Assembly (NCBI RefSeq): GCF_023498005.1
Contig: NZ_CP097289.1
Coordinates: 4,092,001 to 4,156,000 of the forward strand
DNA: 64,000 bases
Origin: Streptomyces durmitorensis
GTDB lineage: Bacteria; Actinomycetota; Actinomycetes; Streptomycetales; Streptomycetaceae
Direction: 5' to 3'
A program made the translations under genes and the position numbers. Of the stretch, positions 18,070 to 28,849 are shown in pieces. Under the pieces are notes generated by a model that had not been told where the DNA came from, searched no databases, and was given only the letters and a program-made list of their open reading frames with translations. Every line of letters starts with the position of its first letter. Positions within the stretch are counted from its first letter, which is position 1.

Positions 18070-18627
18070 TTACGCCTCCTTGAACGGGAAGCCGAGGTGA
18101 CGAAGGAGCGCACGGCCCTCAGCGTCGTTGGTCGCCGTGGTGACCACGGTGATGTCCATACCCCGGACGCGGTCGATCTTGTCCTGGTCGATCTCGTGGA
18201 ACATGACCTGCTCCGTGAGACCGAAGGTGTAGTTGCCACGGCCGTCGAACTGCTTGGGGGACAGACCACGGAAGTCGCGGATGCGCGGAAGCGCGAGCGA
18301 CAGGGTGCGGTCCAGGAACTCCCACATGCGGTCGCCACGAAGCGTGACGTGGCAGCCGATCGGCTGACCCTCGCGCAGCTTGAACTGCGCGATGGACTTC
18401 CGGGCCTTGGTGATGGCCGGCTTCTGACCCGTGATGGTGGTCAGGTCACGGACGGCACCGTCCATGAGCTTCGAGTCACGGGCGGCGTCGCCGACACCCA
18501 TGTTGACCACGATCTTGACGAGGCCCGGGGTCTGCATGACGTTCTCGTAGGAGAACTCTTCCTGCAGCTTGCCCGCGATCTCCTCGCGGTACTTCGTCTT
18601 CAGACGCGGAGTGGTGGTGGTCGTCAT
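18070..18627 (-). CDS. rplE: 50S ribosomal protein L5 (uL5)
   Basis: Binds 5S rRNA and bridges to S13. The 185-aa product has [43 protein letters not shown] and the [17 protein letters not shown] segment. Its ATG overlaps the rplX TGA (TGATG), so the two genes are translationally coupled. Confidence 0.98.
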   Translation of the reverse strand: MTTTTTPRLKTKYREEIAGKLQEEFSYENVMQTPGLVKIVVNMGVGDAARDSKLMDGAVRDLTTITGQKPAITKARKSIAQFKLREGQPIGCHVTLRGDRMWEFLDRTLSLALPRIRDFRGLSPKQFDGRGNYTFGLTEQVMFHEIDQDKIDRVRGMDITVVTTATNDAEGRALLRHLGFPFKEA

Positions 18628-18950
18628 CAGATGTCCTCACCCGTCCGCTTGGCAACGCGGATCTTGTTGCCGTCTTCGTCGAAGCGGAAACCGACACGCG
18701 TGACGACCTTGTTGCCGTCCTTCTCCACGACCAGCTGGACGTTGGAGACGTGGACAGGGGCCTCGGTGGTCACGATGCCGCCGGCCTGCGAACCGCTGGC
18801 GGTCGGGCCGGCCTTCGTGTGCTTCTTGACCCGGTTGACACCCTCGACCAGGACACGCTCGTCGCGCGGGTAAGCGGCAATGACCTTGCCCTGCTTGCCC
18901 TTGTCCTTACCGGTGATGACCTGAACCAGGTCGCCCTTCTTGATCTTCAT
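18627..18950 (-). CDS. rplX: 50S ribosomal protein L24 (uL24)
   Basis: Early-assembly KOW-domain protein. The 107-aa product begins [24 protein letters not shown] (KOW motif) and includes [15 protein letters not shown]. It is separated by only 2 nt from rplN upstream and overlaps rplE downstream. Confidence 0.98.
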   Translation of the reverse strand: MKIKKGDLVQVITGKDKGKQGKVIAAYPRDERVLVEGVNRVKKHTKAGPTASGSQAGGIVTTEAPVHVSNVQLVVEKDGNKVVTRVGFRFDEDGNKIRVAKRTGEDI

Positions 18951-18952
18951 GC

Positions 18953-19321
18953 TTACAGCACCTCCGGCGCGAGCGAGATGATCTTCATGAACTTCTTCTC
19001 GCGCAGCTCACGACCGACCGGGCCGAAGATACGGGTGCCGCGAGGGTCGCCGTCGTTCTTCAGAATGACGGCGGCGTTCTCGTCGAAGCGGATGTACGAG
19101 CCGTCGGGACGGCGGCGCTCCTTGACGGTGCGAACGATGACGGCCTTGACGACGTCACCCTTCTTCACGTTGCCACCGGGGATCGCGTCCTTGACGGTGG
19201 CGACGATGACGTCACCGATGCCCGCGTAGCGGCGACCCGAGCCACCGAGAACACGAATGGTGAGAATTTCCTTCGCACCCGTGTTGTCGGCGATCCGAAG
19301 TCGCGACTCCTGCTGGATCAC
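18953..19321 (-). CDS. rplN: 50S ribosomal protein L14 (uL14)
   Basis: Contacts 16S rRNA in intersubunit bridges. The 122-aa product begins with a GTG-coded Met then [17 protein letters not shown], and has [30 protein letters not shown]. The AGGAG Shine-Dalgarno (19328-19332) lies just downstream of a structured spacer that can form two overlapping GC-rich stems (19341-19388). This makes rplN the likely first gene of the spc group and a candidate for RNA-level control. Confidence 0.98.
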   Translation of the reverse strand: MIQQESRLRIADNTGAKEILTIRVLGGSGRRYAGIGDVIVATVKDAIPGGNVKKGDVVKAVIVRTVKERRRPDGSYIRFDENAAVILKNDGDPRGTRIFGPVGRELREKKFMKIISLAPEVL

Positions 19322-19340
19322 GTCTATCTCCTGATTGTCT

Positions 19341-19388
19341 GCCGGTTCCCGGCGGGGGCTTTATCCCTTACGGGAACCGGCCCCCGCC
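19341..19388 (-). promoter_or_regulatory. two interleaved stems (potential pseudoknot) before rplN
   Basis: Stem A: 19341-19351 pairs with 19371-19381, 11 perfect bp (GCCGGTTCCCG). Stem B: 19351-19359 pairs with 19380-19388, 9 perfect bp (GGCGGGGGC). The pairs interleave, so they can be alternative hairpins or, trimmed at the edges, an H-type pseudoknot. The structure ends about 9 nt before the rplN Shine-Dalgarno. Confidence 0.55.
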
Positions 19389-19406
19389 GAGCCTGGCGGA
19401 ACTGAT

Positions 19407-19426
19407 CCGAGGGGAAATCCCCTCGG
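19407..19426 (-). other. perfect palindromic hairpin after rpsQ
   Basis: CCGAGGGGAAATCCCCTCGG starts 3 nt beyond the rpsQ stop: an 8-9 bp stem with almost no loop as DNA. The minus-strand tail is T-poor, so it is more likely an mRNA 3' stabiliser or partial attenuator at the S10/spc boundary. Confidence 0.5.
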
Positions 19427-19429
19427 AAA

Positions 19430-19714
19430 TTACTTGGCCTTCTCGAGGATCTCGACGATGCGCCAGCGCTTGGTCGCCGACAGCGGACGCGTCTCCATCA
19501 GGAGGACGCGGTCGCCGACGCCAGCAGCGTTCTGCTCGTCGTGCGCCTTGAGCTTGTTCGTACGGCGGATGACCTTGCCGTACAGCGCGTGCTTCACGCG
19601 GTCCTCGACAGCGACGACGACGGTCTTGTCCATCTTGTCGCTGACGACCAGACCCTCACGGGTCTTGCGGAATCCGCGGTCAGTCTTGGTCTCAGTCACG
19701 TTGCTCTCGCTCAT
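19430..19714 (-). CDS. rpsQ: 30S ribosomal protein S17 (uS17)
   Basis: OB-fold primary 16S-binding protein. The 94-aa product has the S17 core [20 protein letters not shown] and [17 protein letters not shown], ending [15 protein letters not shown]. Its ATG overlaps the rpmC stop (TGATG). It is the last gene of the S10 group before the structured spacer leading to rplN. Confidence 0.98.
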   Translation of the reverse strand: MSESNVTETKTDRGFRKTREGLVVSDKMDKTVVVAVEDRVKHALYGKVIRRTNKLKAHDEQNAAGVGDRVLLMETRPLSATKRWRIVEILEKAK

Positions 19715-19938
19715 CAGGCGCTCTCCACCGTCTCGATGCCCAGCTCGCGCTCACGCATCAGGGTGTAGATCCGCGCGATGTCCTTACGGACGGCCTTGAG
19801 CCGCCCGTGGTTCTCGAGCTGACCGGTCGCCGCCTGGAAGCGGAGGTTGAACAGCTCTTCCTTGGCTTCGCGGAGCTTCGCGAGAAGCTCCTCGTCACCC
19901 AGTTCGCGCAGCTCGGACGCCTTGGTACCGGCCGACAT
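19714..19938 (-). CDS. rpmC: 50S ribosomal protein L29 (uL29)
   Basis: Exit-tunnel protein near the trigger factor and SRP docking site. The 74-aa product has [22 protein letters not shown] and [21 protein letters not shown] chose the ATG at 19938, which overlaps the rplP stop as TGATG; a GTG codon directly before it (19941) is an alternative adding one residue. Confidence 0.97.
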   Translation of the reverse strand: MSAGTKASELRELGDEELLAKLREAKEELFNLRFQAATGQLENHGRLKAVRKDIARIYTLMRERELGIETVESA

Positions 19939-20357
19939 CACGACTCACCTGCCTCGCGCCGAACAATCCGGCACTTCATCGGAAGCTTGTGAGCAGCGCG
20001 GGTAAGCGCCTCACGCGCAGTCTTCTCATTCGGGTAGGACAGCTCGAACATCACCCGTCCGGGCTTGACGTTCGCGACCCACCACTCGGGGGAACCCTTA
20101 CCGGAACCCATGCGGGTCTCGGCGGGCTTCTTCGTCAGCGGGCGGTCCGGGTAGATGTTGATCCAGACCTTGCCGCCACGCTTGATGTGGCGGGTCATCG
20201 CGATACGAGCCGCCTCGATCTGGCGGTTGGTCACGTACGCCGGAGTGAGGGCCTGAATCCCGTACTCGCCGAACGCAACCTGCGTACCACCCTTGGACAT
20301 ACCGCTGCGCTTCGGGTGGTGCTGCTTGCGGTGCTTGACCCTACGAGGGATCAGCAT
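19938..20357 (-). CDS. rplP: 50S ribosomal protein L16 (uL16)
   Basis: Helps form the A-site and peptidyl-transferase environment. The 139-aa product has [20 protein letters not shown] at its start and the L16 signatures [20 protein letters not shown] and [14 protein letters not shown]. It lies 5 nt after rpsC and overlaps rpmC. Confidence 0.98.
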   Translation of the reverse strand: MLIPRRVKHRKQHHPKRSGMSKGGTQVAFGEYGIQALTPAYVTNRQIEAARIAMTRHIKRGGKVWINIYPDRPLTKKPAETRMGSGKGSPEWWVANVKPGRVMFELSYPNEKTAREALTRAAHKLPMKCRIVRREAGES

Positions 20358-20362
20358 GTCGG

Positions 20363-21205
20363 TCAGGCCTCCGTTCCGGTGCTCTCAGCCGGAGCGGCAG
20401 CTGCGGCGGGAGCGTCGGCCTTGGGGGCCTCGGCAGCCGGCGCGGACTGCTGCTGCGGCTTGCGGCCGCGGCCGCCACGCTCGCCACCACGGCCACCACG
20501 GGCCGGGCGGTCGTTGCCGCCGCCACGGGCCGGGCGGTTACCCGCACGGGCCGCAGCGTTCTCGGCGCGGACCTCGGCGATGTTCTTGACGTCGCCCTTG
20601 TAGATCCAGACCTTCACGCCGATACGGCCGAAGGTCGTCTTGGCCTCGAAGAAGCCGTAGTCGACGTTCGCACGGAGGGTGTGCAGGGGCACGCGGCCCT
20701 CGCGGTAGAACTCCGAGCGAGACATCTCGGCGCCGCCGAGACGGCCGCCACACTGGATCTTGATGCCCTTCGCGCCGGCCTTCATCGTCGACTGCATGCT
20801 CTTACGCATGGCGCGACGGAAGGAGACGCGGGAGGACAGCTGCTCTGCAACGGCCTGCGCGACCAGCTGAGCGTCGACCTCGGGGTTCTTGACCTCGAGG
20901 ATGTTCAGCTGAACCTGCTTGCCCGTGAGCTTCTCGAGGTCACCGCGGATGCGGTCGGCCTCGGCGCCACGGCGGCCGATGACGATGCCGGGACGCGCGG
21001 TGTGGATGTCCACCCGCACGCGGTCACGGGTGCGCTCGATCTCAACCTTCGAGATGCCGGCGCGCTCCATGCCGGACGTCATCATCCGACGGATGGCGAC
21101 GTCTTCCTTGACGTAGTCCTTGTACAGCTTGTCGGCGTACCAACGCGACTTGAAGTCGGTGGTAATGCCGAGCCGGAACCCGTGCGGGTTTACCTTCTGG
21201 CCCAT
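20363..21205 (-). CDS. rpsC: 30S ribosomal protein S3 (uS3)
   Basis: KH-domain protein lining the mRNA entry channel with helicase-like activity. The 280-aa product has the KH region [22 protein letters not shown] and the S3 C-terminal domain (about 110-212). It then carries an extra tail of about 65 residues that is first Arg/Gly-rich and then Pro/Ala/acidic, longer than in E. coli S3. The ATG overlaps the rplV TAA (TAATG). Confidence 0.98.
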   Translation of the reverse strand: MGQKVNPHGFRLGITTDFKSRWYADKLYKDYVKEDVAIRRMMTSGMERAGISKVEIERTRDRVRVDIHTARPGIVIGRRGAEADRIRGDLEKLTGKQVQLNILEVKNPEVDAQLVAQAVAEQLSSRVSFRRAMRKSMQSTMKAGAKGIKIQCGGRLGGAEMSRSEFYREGRVPLHTLRANVDYGFFEAKTTFGRIGVKVWIYKGDVKNIAEVRAENAAARAGNRPARGGGNDRPARGGRGGERGGRGRKPQQQSAPAAEAPKADAPAAAAAPAESTGTEA

Positions 21206-21552
21206 TACCGGGTTCCTTCCTTGCTGCTGACGACCACGGTGATGTGGCTGGTCCGCTTACGGATCCGGTAGGCACGGCCCTGGGCACGCGGACGGAACCG
21301 CTTCAGGGTCGGGCCCTCATCCACGTACGCCTCGCTGATGACCAGCGAAGAGGCGTCACTGTGGTCGTAGTTGTGTGCAGCGTTGGCGATGGCGCTGTCA
21401 AGCACCTTGCCAACCGGCACGCTCGCGGCCTGCGGGGCGAAACGCAGGACCGCCTGAGCCTCCGTGGCATCCATGCCACGGATGAGGTCCACCACTCGGC
21501 GGGCCTTCATGGGCGTGACGCGGATGTACCGCGCCTGGGCCCTGGCTTCCAT
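21205..21552 (-). CDS. rplV: 50S ribosomal protein L22 (uL22)
   Basis: Its beta-hairpin lines the exit tunnel next to L4 and is the site of macrolide-resistance changes. From the ATG at 21552 the protein is 115 aa ([20 protein letters not shown]), with [17 protein letters not shown] and the hairpin [21 protein letters not shown] prefer this ATG because GAAGGGA precedes it at a normal distance; an ATG 24 bp upstream is the alternative (123 aa). Confidence 0.96.
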   Translation of the reverse strand: MEARAQARYIRVTPMKARRVVDLIRGMDATEAQAVLRFAPQAASVPVGKVLDSAIANAAHNYDHSDASSLVISEAYVDEGPTLKRFRPRAQGRAYRIRKRTSHITVVVSSKEGTR

Positions 21553-21593
21553 GGTTGTCCCTTCGGTGTAAGTCATAGTCGTTCCACCCCGCG

Positions 21594-21875
21594 CTAGCGG
21601 CGCTTCGACTTCCGGTCGTCCTTGACGTGGCCGCGGAAGGTGCGAGTCGGCGAGAACTCGCCGAGCTTGTGGCCGACCATCGCCTCGGTGACGAACACCG
21701 GGATGTGGGTCTTGCCGTTGTGCACCGCGATCGTGTGGCCCAGCATGGCCGGGACGATCATCGAGCGACGGGACCAGGTCTTGATGACGTTCTTGGAACC
21801 TGCTTCGTTCTGGACATCCACCTTCTTGATGAGGTGTCCGTCGACGAAGGGTCCCTTCTTGAGACTGCGCGGCAT
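21594..21875 (-). CDS. rpsS: 30S ribosomal protein S19 (uS19)
   Basis: Head protein forming the A-site finger bridge and contacting S13. The 93-aa product begins [20 protein letters not shown] and has [20 protein letters not shown] and [15 protein letters not shown], all diagnostic of S19. It lies between rplB and rplV in the S10 operon. Confidence 0.98.
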   Translation of the reverse strand: MPRSLKKGPFVDGHLIKKVDVQNEAGSKNVIKTWSRRSMIVPAMLGHTIAVHNGKTHIPVFVTEAMVGHKLGEFSPTRTFRGHVKDDRKSKRR

Positions 21876-21887
21876 CTAAACCCGCTC

Positions 21888-22724
21888 CTAGCGCTTCTTG
21901 TTCGTCTTGCGGCGGCGGACGATGTACTTGTTGCTCGCCTTCTTCGGCGAACGAGTACGACCCTCCTTCTGACCCCACGGCGAGACCGGGTGGCGACCAC
22001 CGGAAGTCTTGCCTTCACCACCACCGTGCGGGTGGTCGACCGGGTTCATCGCCACACCGCGAACGGTCGGGCGAACGCCAAGCCAGCGCTTACGGCCGGC
22101 CTTGCCCCAGTTGATGTTCGACTGCTCGGCGTTGCCGACCTCGCCAATGGTGGCGCGGCAGCGGACGTCGACCAGACGGATCTCACCGGACGGCATACGA
22201 AGGTGGGCCATGGAGCCCTCCTTCGCCAGCAGCTGCACGGAGGCACCCGCGGAGCGGGCGAACTTCGCGCCGCCGCCGGGCCGCAGCTCGATGGCGTGGA
22301 TGGTCGTACCGACCGGGATGTTGCGGAGGGCCAGGTTGTTGCCCGGCTTGATGTCCGCGCCCGGTCCGTTCTCGACCCGGTCACCCTGCGACAGGTTGCG
22401 GGGGGCCAGGATGTAGCGCTTCTCGCCGTCCGCGTAGTGCAGAAGCGCGATGCGCGCGGTGCGGTTCGGGTCGTACTCGATGTGCGCGACCTTCGCCGGC
22501 ACGCCGTCCTTGTCGTGACGACGGAAGTCGATCACTCGGTAGGCGCGCTTGTGTCCGCCACCCTGGTGGCGAACGGTCACACGACCGGCGTTGTTACGGC
22601 CGCCCTTGCTGTGCAGCGGGCGGACCAGCGACTTCTCCGGCGTGGACCGCGTTACCTCGACGAAGTCGGCGACGCTGGAGCCACGACGGCCCGGCGTAGT
22701 CGGCTTGTACTTGCGGATTCCCAT
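21888..22724 (-). CDS. rplB: 50S ribosomal protein L2 (uL2)
   Basis: Essential for subunit joining and peptidyl transfer. The 278-aa product begins [20 protein letters not shown] and has [12 protein letters not shown]. It retains the universally conserved C-terminal region with [20 protein letters not shown], whose His is near the peptidyl-transferase centre. Confidence 0.98.
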   Translation of the reverse strand: MGIRKYKPTTPGRRGSSVADFVEVTRSTPEKSLVRPLHSKGGRNNAGRVTVRHQGGGHKRAYRVIDFRRHDKDGVPAKVAHIEYDPNRTARIALLHYADGEKRYILAPRNLSQGDRVENGPGADIKPGNNLALRNIPVGTTIHAIELRPGGGAKFARSAGASVQLLAKEGSMAHLRMPSGEIRLVDVRCRATIGEVGNAEQSNINWGKAGRKRWLGVRPTVRGVAMNPVDHPHGGGEGKTSGGRHPVSPWGQKEGRTRSPKKASNKYIVRRRKTNKKR

Positions 22725-22763
22725 TTCTCAGTCCTCGTCCGATATTCGGACCAGGGCGCTCCG

Positions 22764-23180
22764 TTAGGAGGCCTGGCCGAAGATGTCGATACGGTCGCCC
22801 TCAGCAAGGGTCACGATCGCGCGCTTGGTGTCAGCGCGCTTACCGAACCCCGTGCGGGTGCGCTTGCGCTTGCCCTGGCGGTTGATCGTGTTGACCCCAG
22901 TGACCTTGACCGAGAAGACCGCCTCGACGGCCTGCTTGATCTGGGTCTTGTTGGCGCCGGGCGCGACGACGAAGGTGTACTTGCCCTCGTCGAGGAGCGC
23001 GTAGCTCTTCTCAGAGACGACCGGCTTGACGAGGACGTCACGGGGGTCCGTGAAGCTCTTGCTCAGCGGCGTCTCAACGGTGTTCTTGCCCTCGGTGGCG
23101 TGGCGCTTCGCCTTGGCGAGGCGCGCGGCCTTGGCGGCCTTGGCCGCCTTGGGGGCGATGCTCGGGTGACGCGTAGCCAT
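22764..23180 (-). CDS. rplW: 50S ribosomal protein L23 (uL23)
   Basis: Docking site for trigger factor and SRP at the tunnel exit. The 138-aa product has an extra Lys/Ala-rich N-terminal segment of about 40 residues before the L23 core ([21 protein letters not shown]). It also has [21 protein letters not shown] and ends [10 protein letters not shown]. Its ATG overlaps the rplD stop (TGATG). Confidence 0.97.
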   Translation of the reverse strand: MATRHPSIAPKAAKAAKAARLAKAKRHATEGKNTVETPLSKSFTDPRDVLVKPVVSEKSYALLDEGKYTFVVAPGANKTQIKQAVEAVFSVKVTGVNTINRQGKRKRTRTGFGKRADTKRAIVTLAEGDRIDIFGQAS

Positions 23181-23833
23181 CAGGCTTCGCTCCCTTCGGT
23201 CTCATCGGCCTTGGGGCCAGACACGAAGGACTCGAAGGCGGCCTTGGTGAAGACCACGTCGTCCGAGACGAGCACGTCGTACGTGTTCAGCTGGCCCGGC
23301 TCCAGGATGTGCACCTGGGGCAGGTTGCGGGCGGAGAGCAGCGAAGTCTCGTCCGCACGGTCGATGACCAGGAGCACGTTCTTGCGCTCGCTGACCTTGC
23401 CGAGCAGCGTCTTCGCGGCCTTCGTGGAGATGTCGCCCTCGACCACGTTGGTGACAACGTGGATACGAGCGTTGCGGGCCCGGTCGGTGAGGGCGTGGCG
23501 CAGGGCCGCGGCCTTCATCTTCTTCGGGGTCCGCTGCGAGTAGTCACGCGGCTGCGGGCCGTGGACGACGCCACCGCCGGCGAACTGCGGCGCACGGGTC
23601 GAACCCTGGCGGGCGCGGCCGGTGCCCTTCTGGCGGTACGGCTTCTTGCCACCACCGCGGACTTCACCGCGGCGCTTGGTCTTGTGCGTGCCCTGACGGG
23701 CAGCTGCCAGCTGAGCGACGACGACCTGGTGGAGAAGCGGGATGCTGATCTTCTCTACGTCGAAGATCTCCGCGGGGAGCTCGACCGTCCCGGCCTTGTC
23801 GCCTGCCGGCGAAAGGATGTCAATGGTGCTCAT
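23180..23833 (-). CDS. rplD: 50S ribosomal protein L4 (uL4)
   Basis: Its extended loop lines the exit tunnel; in E. coli L4 also represses the S10 operon. It is 217 aa from the ATG at 23833 ([19 protein letters not shown]). The loop [20 protein letters not shown] is followed by [17 protein letters not shown]. The frame continuing 16 codons upstream overlaps rplC and is rejected. A mutation in the loop would give macrolide resistance; the sequence looks wild type. Confidence 0.97.
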   Translation of the reverse strand: MSTIDILSPAGDKAGTVELPAEIFDVEKISIPLLHQVVVAQLAAARQGTHKTKRRGEVRGGGKKPYRQKGTGRARQGSTRAPQFAGGGVVHGPQPRDYSQRTPKKMKAAALRHALTDRARNARIHVVTNVVEGDISTKAAKTLLGKVSERKNVLLVIDRADETSLLSARNLPQVHILEPGQLNTYDVLVSDDVVFTKAAFESFVSGPKADETEGSEA

Positions 23834-23840
23834 CGGTTCC

Positions 23841-24485
23841 TCAAACCCCCTTGGCCGCGGTACGGACCAGGACGAGGCCACCGTTCGGACCGGGGACTGC
23901 GCCCTTGATCAGGAGCAGACCCTTCTCCGCGTCAACGGCGTGAACGGTCAGGTTCTGGGTGGTGACCCGCTCGTTGCCCATACGGCCCGCCATGCGGAGG
24001 CCCTTGAACACACGGCCCGGGGTGGCACAGCCACCGATGGAACCGGGAGAGCGGTGCTTGCGCTGGGTACCGTGACCCGCGCCGAGTCCCTTGAAGTTGT
24101 GACGCTTCATGACACCGGCGAAGCCCTTGCCCTTGCTCTTGCCCGTGACGTCAACCTTGACGCCGGACTCGAACACCTCGGCAGTCACCTCCTGGCCCAG
24201 CGTGTACTCGCTGGCGTCAGGGGTGCGGATCTCCACCAGGTGGCGGCGGGGAGTCACGTCGGCCTTGGCGAAGTGACCCTTGAGGGGCTTGTTCACCTTG
24301 CGAGGGTCGATCTCGCCGAAGGCGATCTGGACCGACTCGTAGCCGTCGGAGTCATTCGTACGGACCTGGGTAACGACGCAGGGCCCGGCCTTGACGACGG
24401 TGACCGGGACGACACGGTTGTTCTCGTCCCAGACCTGGGTCATGCCGAGCTTCTCGCCCAGGACGCCCTTGATCTGCTTAGTCAT
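23841..24485 (-). CDS. rplC: 50S ribosomal protein L3 (uL3)
   Basis: Primary assembly protein reaching the peptidyl-transferase centre. The 214-aa product begins [20 protein letters not shown] and has the [16 protein letters not shown] loop and [19 protein letters not shown], the L3 signature. It lies 13 nt after rpsJ and 7 nt before rplD. Confidence 0.98.
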   Translation of the reverse strand: MTKQIKGVLGEKLGMTQVWDENNRVVPVTVVKAGPCVVTQVRTNDSDGYESVQIAFGEIDPRKVNKPLKGHFAKADVTPRRHLVEIRTPDASEYTLGQEVTAEVFESGVKVDVTGKSKGKGFAGVMKRHNFKGLGAGHGTQRKHRSPGSIGGCATPGRVFKGLRMAGRMGNERVTTQNLTVHAVDAEKGLLLIKGAVPGPNGGLVLVRTAAKGV

Positions 24486-24498
24486 CTGTCCGCGCCTC

Positions 24499-24807
24499 TC
24501 AGAGCTTGATCTCGATGTCGACGCCGGCCGGAAGGTCCAGGCGCATCAACGAGTCAACGGTCTTGGGAGTCGGGTCGAGGATGTCGATCAGGCGCTTGTG
24601 CGTGCGCATCTCGAAGTGCTCGCGCGAGTCCTTGTACTTGTGCGGCGACTTGATGACGCAGTACACGTTCTTCTCAGTGGGCAGCGGCACCGGGCCTGCG
24701 ACCGACGCACCAGTGCGAGTCACCGTCTCGACGATCTTCTTCGCCGAAGAGTCGATGACCTCGTGGTCGTAGGCCTTGAGCCGGATGCGGATCTTCTGTC
24801 CCGCCAT
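24499..24807 (-). CDS. rpsJ: 30S ribosomal protein S10 (uS10, NusE)
   Basis: Ribosomal head protein that also joins NusB and NusG in transcription antitermination. It is 102 aa from the ATG at 24807 ([19 protein letters not shown]), with [26 protein letters not shown] and THKRLIDI. The longer open frame upstream is not S10-like. It is the first gene of the S10 operon; its leader (from 24808) carries a hairpin element shared with the rpsL leader. Confidence 0.98.
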   Translation of the reverse strand: MAGQKIRIRLKAYDHEVIDSSAKKIVETVTRTGASVAGPVPLPTEKNVYCVIKSPHKYKDSREHFEMRTHKRLIDILDPTPKTVDSLMRLDLPAGVDIEIKL

Positions 24808-24871
24808 GGCTACTTGGTAGTCCTTTGTCTCGAACGCTCTGGCTCCCGGGAGGCCCTTTTTTCTACTTCCT

Positions 24872-24896
24872 CCGACCCACGCGGTCGGGCGTGTCG
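24872..24896 (-). promoter_or_regulatory. S10 leader copy of the shared r-protein leader element
   Basis: A 25-nt element that matches the rpsL-leader copy (29745-29769) at 24 of 25 positions. On the transcript it contains the stem CCGACC-GCGTG-GGTCGG. It is 65 nt upstream of rpsJ. Confidence 0.6.
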
Positions 24897-25144
24897 CAGT
24901 CCCGCTCACGGAGATTTCCCGAAGGATTTCCCTGCTAGGGGCTGCGGCCCAGCTGACCGCGGGTCCGGGGGAAGAAACCCACCGGGCGCCTGGTTAAGTC
25001 TCCGCACCGCACTTCCCAGAAGATTCCCGTACGTCCGCTCCAGCGCTGCCTTTCGGCAGATGGGGCGACGAGTACTGTGGGACTCGCTTCCGGTCCTCCC
25101 GGCGGGAGGCGCGCAGCATCGGCACTCAACCGAGCAACCTGGAC

Positions 25145-25175
25145 AGTGTGCCACACCTGGGACGCCGAAGGCCAA
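25145..25175 (-). promoter_or_regulatory. possible S10-operon promoter
   Basis: TTGGCC, a 19-bp spacer and CACACT on the minus strand. The spacer is 1-2 bp longer than ideal. A perfect TTGACA at 25192-25187 lies nearby but has no -10 at the right distance. Confidence 0.3.
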
Positions 25176-25214
25176 TCGGGCCGAGCTGTCAAGCTGCCAC
25201 GGCCGACATCGCGT

Positions 25215-25253
25215 ACGCAAAGAGCCGCACGCAAAGAGCTGTACGCAAAGAGC
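25215..25253. repeat. three 14-bp tandem repeats
   Basis: ACGCAAAGAGC occurs at 25215-25225, 25229-25239 and 25243-25253 with an exact 14-bp period. The last copy overlaps the distal arm and T-tract of the tuf terminator. Confidence 0.75.
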
Positions 25254-25283
25254 CCCGCCCACCCGAAGGTGGACGGGGCTCTT
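25248..25283 (-). terminator. str-operon terminator after tuf
   Basis: Stem AAGAGCCCCGCCCACC / GGTGGACGGGGCTCTT (16 bp, one mismatch) with a CGAA loop begins 54 nt after the tuf stop. On the minus strand it runs into CTCTTTGCG. Confidence 0.85.
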
Positions 25284-25337
25284 CGCTGCGCTCAGTTCAG
25301 AGCGACCGGGTCTCCCCGATCAACAGGCAAGCGGAGC

Positions 25338-26531
<1,194 letters not shown>

Positions 26532-26608
26532 TGAATCCTCCTGCGGAGTGGTTCTGTACGCCTTGCTTCATCGGCGCCAGGTGATCTTTGCTGGGATACC
26601 CGGGGCCC

Positions 26609-26664
26609 GGGGCACCCGTCCCGAAGAGGGTCGGAATGCCCCGGAGGCTCCGGAGTCAAGCCTA
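26609..26664 (-). promoter_or_regulatory. possible tuf promoter and hairpin in the fusA-tuf gap
   Basis: TAGGCT (26664-26659) could be a -10; the -35 position (GTAACT) is weak. A GGGGCA/TGCCCC stem (26609-26642) follows in the predicted leader. Confidence 0.35.
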
Positions 26665-26683
26665 AAGCGTCAACTCGGGTGAG

Positions 26684-28810
26684 TTACTCGCCCTTGGCCT
26701 TCGCGATGATCTCCTCGGCGACGTTCCGCGGAACCTCGGCGTAGGAGTCGAACTGCATCGAGTAGCTTGCGCGACCCGAGGTCTTGCTGCGGAGGTCTCC
26801 GACGTAGCCGAACATCTCCGAGAGGGGCACGAGGCCCTTCACGACACGGGCGCCACTGCGCTCCTCCATGGCCTGGATCTGGCCACGGCGGGAGTTGATG
26901 TCGCCGATGACGTCGCCCATGTAGTCCTCGGGCGTGGTGACCTCAACGGCCATCATCGGCTCGAGCAGCACGGGCTTGGCCTGACGCGCGGCCTCCTTGA
27001 ACGCCTGCGAACCGGCGATCTTGAAGGCGAGCTCGGAGGAGTCGACCTCGTGGTAGGCACCGTCGAGAAGCGTGATGCGAACACCAGTCATCTCGTAGCC
27101 CGCGAGGATGCCGAACTGCATGGCCTCCTGCGCACCGGCGTCAACCGACGGGATGTACTCCCGCGGGATACGGCCACCGGTGACCTTGTTCACGAACTCG
27201 TACGACGCCTCGCCGCCCTCGATGGGCTCGATCGCGATCTGCACCTTGGCGAACTGACCGGTACCACCGGTCTGCTTCTTGTGGGTGTAGTCCACGCGCT
27301 CGACGGCCCGACGGATCGTCTCGCGGTACGCGACCTGGGGCTTGCCGACGTTCGCCTCGACGCGGAATTCGCGCTTCATGCGGTCGACGAGCACCTCGAG
27401 GTGAAGCTCGCCCATACCACCGATGATGGTCTGGCCGGTCTCCTCGTCCGAGTGCACCTGGAAGGAGGGGTCCTCCTCCGAGAGACGCTGGATGGCTACA
27501 CCCAGCTTCTCCTGGTCACCCTTGGACTTGGGCTCGATGGCGACCTGAATGACCGGCGCCGGGAAGTCCATGGACTCCAGGATGACCGGCTTCTTGTCGT
27601 CACACAGCGTCTCACCGGTGGTGGTCTGCTTCAGGCCCATGACGGCGACGATGTCACCGGCGCCCACCGACGCGATCTCCTCACGCTTGTTCGCGTGCAT
27701 GCGGTAGATCTTGCCGATGCGCTCCTTCTTGCCCTTGACGGAGTTCAGCACCGCAGTGCCGGCCTCCAGGCGACCGGAGTAGATCCGGACGAAGGTGAGC
27801 TTGCCGAGGTGCGGGTCGCTCGCAATCTTGAACGCGAGAGCCGAAAGCGGCTCCTCGTCCGAAGGCTTGCGCTTGACGATCGTCTCGGGGTCCTTGACGT
27901 CGTGGCCCTCGATGGCCTCGACGTCCAGGGGGGAAGGCAGGTAACGCACGACCGCGTCGAGCAGGGGCTGGACGCCCTTGTTCTTGAACGCGGTGCCGCA
28001 GAACACGGGGGTGACGGTGGTGTCGCCGCCCTTGCCGGAGGCGATGGTGACGCGGCGGATCGCCTCGTACAGCTGCTCCTCGGTGGGCTCCTGGCCCTCG
28101 AGGTACAGCTCCATCATCTGCTCGTCGTTCTCGGCGACAGCCTCGAGCAGCTTGCCGCGCCACTCGTCGGCGGCCTCGACGTGCGTCGCCGGGATGTCGA
28201 CGATGTCGTACGCCTCGCCCATCTTGGTCTCTGCGGACCAGACGAAGGCCTTCATCGTGACGAGGTCGACGACGCCCTTGAAGTCAGCCTCTGCGCCGAT
28301 GGGCAGCTGCATGACGATCGGGGTCGCACCGAGGCGGTCGATGATCATGTCGACGCAGCGGTGGAACTCGGCACCCGTGCGGTCGAGCTTGTTGACGAAG
28401 CAGATGCGCGGGACGCCGTAGCGGTCAGCCTGACGCCACACGGTCTCGGACTGCGGCTCGACACCGGCGACGCCGTCGAACACCGTCACGGCACCGTCGA
28501 GCACACGGAGCGAACGCTCTACCTCGACGGTGAAGTCGACGTGGCCCGGGGTGTCGATGATGTTGATCGTGTGGTCGACGTCGTTCAGCGGCCAGTGACA
28601 GGTGGTGGCAGCAGAGGTGATCGTGATGCCACGCTCCTGCTCCTGCTCCATCCAGTCCATGGTGGCGGCACCGTCGTGGACCTCACCGATCTTGTACGAG
28701 ACACCGGTGTAGAACAGGATCCGCTCGGTGGTCGTCGTCTTGCCCGCGTCGATGTGAGCCATGATGCCGATGTTGCGCACCTTGGCCAGGTCAAGTGAAG
28801 TGGTAGCCAT
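26684..28810 (-). CDS. fusA: elongation factor G (EF-G)
   Basis: Translocase GTPase. The 708-aa protein starts [20 protein letters not shown] and has P-loop AHIDAGKT (18-25), switch [10 protein letters not shown] and NKLDRTG. Domains II-V follow, including [18 protein letters not shown]. Length and motifs are normal. It lies 39 nt after rpsG in the str operon. Confidence 0.98.
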   Translation of the reverse strand: MATTSLDLAKVRNIGIMAHIDAGKTTTTERILFYTGVSYKIGEVHDGAATMDWMEQEQERGITITSAATTCHWPLNDVDHTINIIDTPGHVDFTVEVERSLRVLDGAVTVFDGVAGVEPQSETVWRQADRYGVPRICFVNKLDRTGAEFHRCVDMIIDRLGATPIVMQLPIGAEADFKGVVDLVTMKAFVWSAETKMGEAYDIVDIPATHVEAADEWRGKLLEAVAENDEQMMELYLEGQEPTEEQLYEAIRRVTIASGKGGDTTVTPVFCGTAFKNKGVQPLLDAVVRYLPSPLDVEAIEGHDVKDPETIVKRKPSDEEPLSALAFKIASDPHLGKLTFVRIYSGRLEAGTAVLNSVKGKKERIGKIYRMHANKREEIASVGAGDIVAVMGLKQTTTGETLCDDKKPVILESMDFPAPVIQVAIEPKSKGDQEKLGVAIQRLSEEDPSFQVHSDEETGQTIIGGMGELHLEVLVDRMKREFRVEANVGKPQVAYRETIRRAVERVDYTHKKQTGGTGQFAKVQIAIEPIEGGEASYEFVNKVTGGRIPREYIPSVDAGAQEAMQFGILAGYEMTGVRITLLDGAYHEVDSSELAFKIAGSQAFKEAARQAKPVLLEPMMAVEVTTPEDYMGDVIGDINSRRGQIQAMEERSGARVVKGLVPLSEMFGYVGDLRSKTSGRASYSMQFDSYAEVPRNVAEEIIAKAKGE

Positions 28811-28849
28811 ATCGGCTCAGTCTTCTCTCGGTCTCGATGTGGGTAGCGA

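Larger units (their letters stand above)
24808..25337. other. intergenic region tuf-rpsJ (530 bp, no gene)
   Basis: No supported gene. Reading the minus strand from tuf: the tuf terminator (25248-25283), three 14-bp repeats (25215-25253), a weak promoter candidate (TTGGCC 25175-25170, 19 bp, CACACT 25150-25145), and a shared hairpin element at 24872-24896 about 65 nt before rpsJ. If the promoter is right, the S10 leader is about 330 nt, long enough for RNA-level control. Confidence 0.6.

Noticed and set aside
25075..25100. GGAAG-N17-GTC resembling a SigR (GGAAT-N18-GTT) promoter upstream of rpsJ
   Set aside because: Two mismatches and off spacing; too weak to support.
25187..25192. TTGACA perfect -35 in the tuf-rpsJ region
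   Set aside because: No acceptable -10 at 16-19 bp (the positions read TTCGGC), so I did not call a promoter on it alone.
27050..28798. A 582-codon plus-strand frame over fusA
   Set aside because: Antisense shadow of EF-G with no motif of its own.
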